A DNA stretch of 11,990 bases. Origin: Bacteroidales bacterium (GTDB lineage: Bacteria > Bacteroidota > Bacteroidia > Bacteroidales > UBA932). Where the stretch lies: positions 1 to 11,990 of the forward strand of contig JAFYZZ010000043.1 in the NCBI GenBank assembly GCA_017548445.1, written 5' to 3'. Numbering within the stretch: the stretch's first letter is position 1; the number at the start of each line of letters is the position of its first letter. Made by a program: the position numbers and the translations under genes. Below are positions 7,109 to 11,990 of this stretch, piece by piece. Under the pieces are notes generated by a model, which searched no databases, was not told the origin of the DNA, and worked only from the letters and a program-made list of their open reading frames with translations.

Positions 7109-8125
7109 ATGAAAAAGACCCTCATCCTCATTGCAGCCCTGACTGTCGGAGCCCTCTCCGCACAGGCTCAGGACGCCGTGCAGAAGGCCACCGCCGAGGC
7201 GGCCGCCGCCTTCTCCGAAGCCGCCGAACAGGCAGAAGCCGTGGAGGCTCCCTCCTACTGGAAGAAATTCGCCACGTTCGACCTCGGATTCAACCAGACG
7301 TCCTTGTGGAGCTGGGCTTCCGGCGGTTACAACAGCGCCACGCTGCGCGCCGGCCTGGACGCCAACGCGAACTACGAGCGCGACCTGGCCAGCTGGACCA
7401 ACCGCCTGCAGCTGATGTATGGATTCCTGTGGTCCGCCGACAAGGAGAACCTCATCCAGAAAAGCGCGGACCTGATGCAGTTCGAAAGCCGTTTCGGTTA
7501 CAAGACCTCGCCGGAGAGCAAGTGGAAATACACCGCGGACCTCACCTTCAAGTCGCAGTTCACCGACAGCTACGATTCCTACAAGCAGGGCCAGGACGGC
7601 CTGTGGACCGGCACCCTCAAGTCCGGCCTCTTCTCTCCCGGCTACCTGACCTTCGGTCTCGGTATGGCGTGGGACCCGGCCCCGTGGTTCAGCCTCAACA
7701 TCTCCCCGGTCACCGGCGGCTACACCTTCTGCAACATCCCCAGCCTGCGCAAGGGATACGGAATGAAGCTCCGCGGCGACAACCTGGACCCGCTCGTGGG
7801 CGACAACTACTACAGCGCCCTGTTCCAGCTCGGTGCCCAGGTCAAGATGAACCTCAAGGCTTCCCTGAACGACGTGCTTACCTACGAGACGCAGCTGATC
7901 CTCTTCACGGACTACCTCAACCACCCGTTCGTGTGGAACCGCGTCAACTGGGACAACAAGCTCGGCCTGCTGGTCGGCAAATACATCAAGGTCGCACTCG
8001 ACACCTGGACCATCTACGACCCGATCGTGCTGATCGCCGGCAAGAATGGCGGCGAACCCACCCAGCGCGTGCAGTTCAAGGAGTTCTTCTCCATCAACTT
8101 CACCTACACCATCGGACAGAAGTAG
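7109..8125 (+). CDS. DUF3078 domain-containing protein (predicted outer-membrane-type)
   Basis: This protein belongs to a family of unknown function found mainly in Bacteroidota. The 338-residue product has a Sec signal peptide (MKKTLILIAALTVGALSAQA, cleavage near 20). An Ala/Glu-rich spacer follows (about 21-48). Residues from about 49 carry the family pattern: WKKFATFDLGFNQTSLWSW, then ASGGYNSATLRAGLDANANY, with repeated aromatic beta-strand-like segments. The strand pattern and signal peptide suggest an envelope or outer-membrane barrel; this is inference. Start ATG 7109 is set by the signal peptide. It lies 19 bases after proS and 1 base before tilS, so it is probably transcribed with two tRNA-related genes, although nothing indicates a tRNA function. 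Confidence 0.85.
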   Translation: MKKTLILIAALTVGALSAQAQDAVQKATAEAAAAFSEAAEQAEAVEAPSYWKKFATFDLGFNQTSLWSWASGGYNSATLRAGLDANANYERDLASWTNRLQLMYGFLWSADKENLIQKSADLMQFESRFGYKTSPESKWKYTADLTFKSQFTDSYDSYKQGQDGLWTGTLKSGLFSPGYLTFGLGMAWDPAPWFSLNISPVTGGYTFCNIPSLRKGYGMKLRGDNLDPLVGDNYYSALFQLGAQVKMNLKASLNDVLTYETQLILFTDYLNHPFVWNRVNWDNKLGLLVGKYIKVALDTWTIYDPIVLIAGKNGGEPTQRVQFKEFFSINFTYTIGQK

Positions 8126-8126
8126 G

Positions 8127-9035
8127 ATGGAGCGCCACCTGCTGCTCGCCGTCAGCGGAGGCATCGACTCGATGTACCTCGCGAACCGGGCCCCGGAACT
8201 TTTCCCCGGAGCCCGGTTTGGCGTCGCGCACTGCAACTTCGGCCTGCGCGGCGCGGAATCCGACGGCGACGAGGCTTTCGTGCGCGCCTGGTGCGACCGG
8301 CACGCCATCCCTTTCTACCTGCGGCGCTTCGACACCCGCGCCTATGCCGCCCGCAACGGCCTGAGCATCGAGATGGCGGCACGCGAACTGCGCTATGCCT
8401 GGTTCGAGGAGCTTTGCCGCGAATACGGATATGAATCCGTGGCCGTGGCGCACAACGCCGACGACAATGCGGAAACGCTGATCCTCAACTTGTTACGAGG
8501 CACCGGCACCCGCGGACTGCGCGGGATGGGCGACCGCGACGGCATCGTCCGGCCCCTGCTCGGCACCACCCGGGAGGAGATCCGCAACTGGATGATGGAC
8601 CACGGCTGCGCCTGGCGCGAGGACAGCACCAATGCCGACAATTCTCCCAAGCGCAACCGCATCCGCAACGAGGTCTTCCCGGTCTTCGCGCGCATCAATC
8701 CCTCGTTCGTGCGCACGCTCGGCGAGGATATGCGCCGCTTCGCCCGGGTGGACGGCATCGCGGACGCCTGGTTCCGCTTGGTCCGCGAGGGACTCACCGA
8801 CCGCAGCGGCGCCGTCCGCATCCCCGCCGTCCTGGCGCTGGAGCACTGGGAATACGCCCTCTGGCGGCTCGTGGAGCCGTACGCGCTGAGCGGGCCCACC
8901 TTCGAAAAACTGGTGGCCCTGCTCCGGCGCTACCGCGACGAGCCGCGCGGCACCGTCACGATCGGCGGAAAGGTATTCGAGGGGAACGGGACGGCCCTCG
9001 TCATCGAGGACGAGCTGCTGAAACCCGCAAGGTAA
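8127..9035 (+). CDS. tilS: tRNA(Ile)-lysidine synthase TilS, short form
   Basis: TilS converts cytidine-34 of the CAU anticodon of a tRNA-Ile to lysidine using ATP and lysine, switching it from Met to Ile identity. The N-terminal PP-loop ATP-binding motif is SGGIDS (10-15). Other family motifs are AHCNFGLRGAESDGDEAF (34-51), AHNADDNAET (108-117, where many relatives have HH or HQ), LLRGTGTRGLRGM (122-134), RPLL near 142 and REDSTNADNSPKRNRIRNEV (164-183). The 302-residue length is much below the roughly 430 of E. coli and most Bacteroidota TilS; the C-terminal tRNA-binding domain appears absent. Short forms are known, for example in Aquifex (about 311 residues), so it may be functional. Start ATG 8127 follows the previous stop by 1 base; an upstream in-frame ATG (8046) lies inside the DUF3078 gene. 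Confidence 0.93.
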   Translation: MERHLLLAVSGGIDSMYLANRAPELFPGARFGVAHCNFGLRGAESDGDEAFVRAWCDRHAIPFYLRRFDTRAYAARNGLSIEMAARELRYAWFEELCREYGYESVAVAHNADDNAETLILNLLRGTGTRGLRGMGDRDGIVRPLLGTTREEIRNWMMDHGCAWREDSTNADNSPKRNRIRNEVFPVFARINPSFVRTLGEDMRRFARVDGIADAWFRLVREGLTDRSGAVRIPAVLALEHWEYALWRLVEPYALSGPTFEKLVALLRRYRDEPRGTVTIGGKVFEGNGTALVIEDELLKPAR

Positions 9036-9037
9036 AG

Positions 9038-9361
9038 CTACTCAAAGATATAGACATCATCCCCGGGCTCCGCGAAGAAGAATTCCTCGCGAGCGTAGCG
9101 CTCCAGGGTGTCGCGGTTCTCGCGCATCGTCTTGATCCGGCGGTCCAGCTCTTCGTTCTCCCGCTCCAGCTGCTCGATCTGGTTGCGCTGGCGTCGCAGC
9201 GTGAAGCCGGCCTGGACCCAGTTGACCACGTTGTCCTTCTTCAGGAAAAGGAACACGGCGAAGAGCACGGTGGCGACGATGGCATAGCGCAGGAAAGAAC
9301 GCTGCTCCTTCTTGTTGCCGTCCTTGTCGCGATTCCAGATGTCTTTGGTATACTTGGCCAT
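9038..9361 (-). CDS. DivIC/FtsB-family septum formation protein
   Basis: Members of this family are small bitopic membrane proteins of the division complex that pair with FtsL-type partners through a coiled coil. The 107-residue product has a basic N-terminus (MAKYTKDIWNRDKDGNKK), one membrane segment at about 23-40 (FLRYAIVATVLFAVFLFL) and a periplasmic coiled coil at about 55-88 (RRQRNQIEQLERENEELD). It ends with the family C-terminal pattern LERYAREEFFFAEPGDDVYI. Start ATG 9361 is preferred to the in-frame GTG four codons upstream. It converges on tilS with 2 bases between stop codons and diverges from the nucleotidyltransferase gene. DivIC and FtsB cannot be separated from sequence alone, so no symbol is given. 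Confidence 0.9.
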   Translation of the reverse strand: MAKYTKDIWNRDKDGNKKEQRSFLRYAIVATVLFAVFLFLKKDNVVNWVQAGFTLRRQRNQIEQLERENEELDRRIKTMRENRDTLERYAREEFFFAEPGDDVYIFE

Positions 9362-9372
9362 AATTATTTGCA

Positions 9373-9405
9373 CAAAATTAGCTATTTTTGCGGAAGAAAT
9401 CCAAA
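9373..9405 (-). promoter_or_regulatory. Promoter of the DivIC/FtsB-type gene
   Basis: On the minus strand, TTTG (9405-9402) is followed after 21 bases by TAATTTTG (9380-9373). This fits the Bacteroidota -33/-7 pattern. The -7 box ends only 11 bases before the ATG at 9361, so the transcript would have a leader of only a few bases. Confidence 0.6.
9383..9390 (+). promoter_or_regulatory. -7 promoter box for the nucleotidyltransferase-protease pair
   Basis: TATTTTTG fits the TAnnTTTG consensus and is followed by CGG, as at the proS promoter. It lies 27 bases before the ATG at 9418. Only GC (9381-9382) separates it from the opposing -7 box of the division gene. No well-spaced -33 TTG is evident. 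Confidence 0.5.
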
Positions 9406-9417
9406 CATTTTTACTGT

Positions 9418-10347
9418 ATGAAACCTACACTTCTGGTCCTCGCTGCAGGAATGGGCAGCCGCTACGGCGGCCTCAAGCAGATGGACGGACTCGGCCCCAA
9501 CGGGGAGACCATCATCGACTATTCCATCTACGACGCCGTCCAGGCCGGTTTCGGCAAGGTCGTCTATATCGTCCGCGAGTATTTCCTGGAGCAGTTCAAG
9601 GAAGCGGTGGCACGGAAATACAGCCACGTGAAGTGCACCGACGGCAGTCCGCTGGAGTTCGTGTTCGTGACCCAGGAGCTGGACAAGATCCCCGCCCGCT
9701 TCACCCTCAACCCTGAGCGCCAGAAGCCCTGGGGCACCGCCCACGCCGTGCAGATGGCCGCCGAAGTCATCCGCGAGCCTTTCGTCGTGATCAACGGCGA
9801 CGACTATTATGGGAAGGAGTCCTTCCGCATCGCGGGCGACTGGTGCCGGGCGCACGAAGGCAGCGAGAACGTCTATGCAATCGTGGGTTTCGAACTGGAC
9901 CACACCCTGAGCGAGTCCGGCGGCGTGTCCCGCGGCATCTGCAACTACGACGCAGAAGGGCACCTGAACTTCGTGGTGGAACACCTGAACATCGTCCAGG
10001 ACGCCGCGGGCGTCGTCCGCGGGGACAATTCCCAGACCGGCGAGAACGTCGTCCTGCAGGGCAAGGACCTGTGCTCGATGAATATGTGGTGCTTCACCCC
10101 GGACTACTTCGCCAAGAGCGCCGCCATCTTCGAGGACTTCCTGGAGCAAAACAGCCGGGAACTCAAGAAGGAATACTACATCCCCTACGCCATCGACGTG
10201 ATGATCCGCAACGGCGTCCGCTGCGACGTCCTGTCCACCCCGTCCCGCTGGTTCGGCGTGACTTACAAGGAAGACCGCCCCGCCGTGGTGGCCAAGTTCG
10301 CCGAGCTCGCCCGCGAGGGCGTCTACCCCACCCCGCTTTACGCATAA
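9418..10347 (+). CDS. Sugar-phosphate nucleotidyltransferase family protein
   Basis: This is a GT-A-fold nucleotidyltransferase that would join a sugar 1-phosphate to an NTP to make an NDP-sugar. The sugar and base cannot be read from the sequence. The 309-residue product opens with LLVLAAGMGSRYGGLKQMD (5-23), the glycine-rich nucleotide-binding motif ending in the conserved Lys20. It also has KPWGTAHAV (103-111) and NGDDYYG (126-132), whose Asp residues would hold the catalytic metal. SESGGVSRGI and NMWCFTPDYF lie further on. ATG 9418 begins directly at the beta-strand before the motif; a TTG at 9388 would add an unconserved stretch over the promoter. The CPBP protease gene follows after 4 bases. 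Candidate pathways are cell wall or surface polysaccharide precursor supply (inference). Confidence 0.88.
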   Translation: MKPTLLVLAAGMGSRYGGLKQMDGLGPNGETIIDYSIYDAVQAGFGKVVYIVREYFLEQFKEAVARKYSHVKCTDGSPLEFVFVTQELDKIPARFTLNPERQKPWGTAHAVQMAAEVIREPFVVINGDDYYGKESFRIAGDWCRAHEGSENVYAIVGFELDHTLSESGGVSRGICNYDAEGHLNFVVEHLNIVQDAAGVVRGDNSQTGENVVLQGKDLCSMNMWCFTPDYFAKSAAIFEDFLEQNSRELKKEYYIPYAIDVMIRNGVRCDVLSTPSRWFGVTYKEDRPAVVAKFAELAREGVYPTPLYA

Positions 10348-10351
10348 GCCT

Positions 10352-11251
10352 ATGGAAGAGAGAAACAAACCCCGGAACTACGCCTTCCTGCAGAAATTCA
10401 CCTGGTACGTCCCCGGCGTGGCGGATATGTTCATCCTGCTAGCCCTCCTGCTGGCGGGCGCCCTGCTCGGCAACCTGGTGGCGCTGCCCCTCATCGCCAT
10501 CCTCGGCCAGGAAAGCGGGATGGAGTACGCGATGTTCATCTCCTATCCGCTGATGTTCATCCCGCCGATGCTCTATGCCAGCGTGAAGAGCCGCAACAAC
10601 AGCTACACCCGCAGCGGCCTGAAGCTTGACAACGCCCATTTCAGCCCGCTGGGAGGCGCCGTCTGCGCCCTGCTCGTGGTGCTGGGCACCCTGGCCCTGG
10701 GCTACTGCGAAGAGCCCCTCGTGGCGCTGCTGCCCGAGATGCCCGATGTGCTGGAAGAAATGCTCAGGAGTATGACGCAGGGCGATAACCTGCTCATCAA
10801 CTTCCTGATGGTCAGTATCTTCGCCCCGTTCTTCGAGGAATGGCTCTGCCGGGGAATGGTCCTTCGCGGACTGTTGGGCACGAAGATGAAGCCCGTCTGG
10901 GCCATCGTGGTTTCGGCCCTGTTCTTCGCCTTCATCCACCTGAATCCCTGGCAGGCCATCCCCGCCTTCCTGCTCGGCTCCCTGTTCGGCTATGTGTATT
11001 ACAAGACCGGCTCGCTGAAACTGACGATGCTGATGCACTTCGCCAACAACACCTTCTCGCTGGTGATGTCCAACCTGGATGCCTTCAAGGATGCGGAGAG
11101 CTGGATGGAAGTGCTGCCGGGTATGCAGTACTGGCTCATCTTCTTCGCCTGCCTCCTGGTGCTGGTGCTGGTCATCCGCGCATTCTCCCGCATTCCGCTG
11201 GAGCGTCCGCAGGGCAACCTGGATCCGGTTCCGTCCCTGTTCGAAGAATAG
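10352..11251 (+). CDS. CPBP (Abi/CAAX) family intramembrane metalloprotease
   Basis: This is a multi-pass membrane protein of the CPBP family, related to the CAAX prenyl proteases; its substrate is unknown. The 299-residue product has hydrophobic segments near 24-50, 58-76, 100-118, 147-161, 181-197, 201-217 and 262-280. The active-site motifs are complete: EEWLCR (E162, E163, R167), FAFIH (F192, H196) and HFANN (H229, N233). These match the EExxxR, FxxxH and HxxxN patterns. A cytoplasmic tail rich in Pro and Glu follows. It starts 4 bases after the nucleotidyltransferase stop and is probably on the same transcript. Some family members process peptides or confer bacteriocin immunity, but no peptide or toxin gene is nearby to suggest that here. 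Confidence 0.93.
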   Translation: MEERNKPRNYAFLQKFTWYVPGVADMFILLALLLAGALLGNLVALPLIAILGQESGMEYAMFISYPLMFIPPMLYASVKSRNNSYTRSGLKLDNAHFSPLGGAVCALLVVLGTLALGYCEEPLVALLPEMPDVLEEMLRSMTQGDNLLINFLMVSIFAPFFEEWLCRGMVLRGLLGTKMKPVWAIVVSALFFAFIHLNPWQAIPAFLLGSLFGYVYYKTGSLKLTMLMHFANNTFSLVMSNLDAFKDAESWMEVLPGMQYWLIFFACLLVLVLVIRAFSRIPLERPQGNLDPVPSLFEE

Positions 11252-11275
11252 TCCGGCGGACGGTTGCCCCTCACG

Positions 11276-11332
11276 GGTGGACCGGAATTATTTTTCGGAC
11301 AGGTTTGCCGAAAAACCAATTCCGGCTCCACC
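11276..11332. terminator. Long inverted repeat at the convergent gene ends, possible bidirectional terminator
   Basis: GGTGGACCGGAATT (11276-11289) is nearly the reverse complement of AATTCCGGCTCCACC (11318-11332), with one extra base. Nested inside, TTTTTCGG (11291-11298) pairs perfectly with CCGAAAAA (11308-11315) around a 9-base loop. The structure begins 25 bases past the protease stop and covers the last 14 sense codons and stop of folP. Its place between convergent genes suits a terminator or RNA-stabilising hairpin read from both sides. There is no U-run directly after the outer stem on either strand, so intrinsic termination is not assured. Confidence 0.55.
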
Positions 11333-11990
11333 CTCCGCAACGCCAGCGCTCGCCGTCCGGATTGCGGCGGCAACGTCGTGGACGCGGAGGATATCCGCCC
11401 CGTGCGCAAGCGCGAGGCGGTGTGCTTTTTCCGTGTCCCCGCCCGTGAAGCGCTTGTCGGCGGCGCCGATCAGGATCGGCCGGCCGAAGCCGCGCAGCTC
11501 TTCCAACCGCTCCAGGATCTCCCAGTTCTGCTCCGTATTCTTGGCGAAGCCGAGACCCGGGTCCAGGATCCAGTCGCGGATGCCGTTCTCCTCCGCCTTC
11601 CGGGCGAATACATCAAAATAGGCCGTCAGTTCCGCCATTACCCCGTCGGGATAGTCGCAGCGCGCATCCATCGTGCGCGGATTGCCCCGCTTGTGCATCG
11701 CCACGTAGGTCAGGCCCAGCCGCCCCGCCGTGGCAAGCATCTCCGGGTCGTCCTCGCCCGCTGAGATGTCGTTCACCCAGAAAGGCCCCGCGCAGTCATA
11801 CACCCGCCGGACGATTTCCGCGCGGGTGGTGTCCACGGAGAAAGGCACGGAGGGATCCCAGGCGCGCACCACCGGGGCGCGCCGACGCCACTCTTCCCGC
11901 AGGGAGACATCCGCGGCGCCCGGCCGCGTGGACACGGCACCCAGGTCGATGATGTCCGCCCCGGCGTCCAGCAGGGCGCGGACCCGCTCC
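11288..11990 (-). CDS. folP: Dihydropteroate synthase FolP (5' end cut by window)
   Basis: FolP condenses a pterin pyrophosphate with p-aminobenzoate in folate synthesis and is the sulfonamide target. The reading frame stays open to the right edge, giving 233 visible residues; about 40 N-terminal residues are outside. Motifs are GADIIDLGAVSTRPGA (pterin/pABA loop), FSVDTTRAEIV, VNDISAG, MHKRGNPRTM, ILDPGLGFAKN and ADILRVHDV. The usual SRK motif after the LVG/LIG strand is altered: LIGAADKRFTGG keeps the Lys, but Ser-Arg is replaced by Ala-Asp. The segment between that Lys and RVHDV is about 11 residues shorter than in E. coli. The C-terminus (GGAGIGFSANLSEK) is encoded by one arm of a long inverted repeat. 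The gene converges on the protease gene with 36 bases between stops. Confidence 0.93.
   Translation of the reverse strand, partial: ERVRALLDAGADIIDLGAVSTRPGAADVSLREEWRRRAPVVRAWDPSVPFSVDTTRAEIVRRVYDCAGPFWVNDISAGEDDPEMLATAGRLGLTYVAMHKRGNPRTMDARCDYPDGVMAELTAYFDVFARKAEENGIRDWILDPGLGFAKNTEQNWEILERLEELRGFGRPILIGAADKRFTGGDTEKAHRLALAHGADILRVHDVAAAIRTASAGVAEGGAGIGFSANLSEK

Noticed and set aside
5551..7131. Minus-strand open frame of 526 codons opposite proS
   Set aside because: It covers a gene with all class II synthetase motifs and itself shows only the composition of an antisense shadow.
6962..8308. Minus-strand open frame across the proS/DUF3078/tilS junctions
   Set aside because: It spans three well-supported plus-strand genes and has no domain or plausible start.
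9382..10368. Minus-strand open frame opposite the nucleotidyltransferase
   Set aside because: It overlaps a gene with clear nucleotide-binding motifs; its composition is typical of a shadow.
10352..11251. CPBP protease as part of a defence or bacteriocin system (family once called Abi)
   Set aside because: No toxin, peptide precursor, nuclease or mobile-element gene lies nearby. It sits 4 bases behind a nucleotidyltransferase in an otherwise housekeeping region.

Overview
This window looks like chromosomal DNA from a high-GC member of the Bacteroidota, probably Bacteroidales. Three things support that. The gene order is lpxD-lpxC-lpxA on one strand. The gene families are typical of the phylum: a FadL/OmpP1-type porin with an N-terminal NPAG motif, a DUF3078 protein, and a prolyl-tRNA synthetase of the archaeal/eukaryotic-like type. 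Several intergenic gaps carry TAnnTTTG boxes, the -7 element of Bacteroidota promoters. The species cannot be named from the sequence alone. Coding density is very high, no stretch of 300 bases lacks a gene, and I saw no tRNA, rRNA, CRISPR array, insertion sequence or phage gene.

Left half (1-5476, all minus strand). Read in the direction of transcription, this holds a lipoprotein with an extreme Tyr/Trp/Gly repeat region and a Ser/Gly tail. A FadL-family outer-membrane barrel follows, then the early lipid A genes lpxD, lpxC and lpxA (lpxA runs off the left edge). A cluster of GC-rich palindromes separates the lipoprotein and barrel genes. The lpx genes are tightly packed (10, 27 and 2 bases between genes), and an apparent promoter box lies just ahead of lpxC. 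Together these genes serve the outer membrane.

Centre (5477-9035, plus strand). A 134-base divergent intergenic region leads into proS, a DUF3078 outer-membrane-type protein and a short-form tilS. Gaps of 19 and 1 bases suggest one transcript. Two of the three products act on tRNA: prolyl-tRNA charging and lysidine formation in tRNA-Ile.

Right part (9038-11990). A small DivIC/FtsB-type division protein (minus) and a sugar-phosphate nucleotidyltransferase (plus) diverge from a very compact shared promoter region. The nucleotidyltransferase is followed 4 bases later by a CPBP-family intramembrane protease. That gene converges on folP (dihydropteroate synthase, minus, 5' end off the right edge). 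The 3' end of folP is itself a long inverted repeat.

Overall this is a housekeeping region. I see no convincing undescribed multi-gene system. The points worth a second look are: an lpxC gene without the fabZ fusion usual in this phylum; a FolP with an altered SRK motif and a shortened loop; a folP 3' end folded into a long palindrome; back-to-back -7 boxes between divIC and the nucleotidyltransferase; a REP-like palindrome cluster; and the low-complexity lipoprotein.
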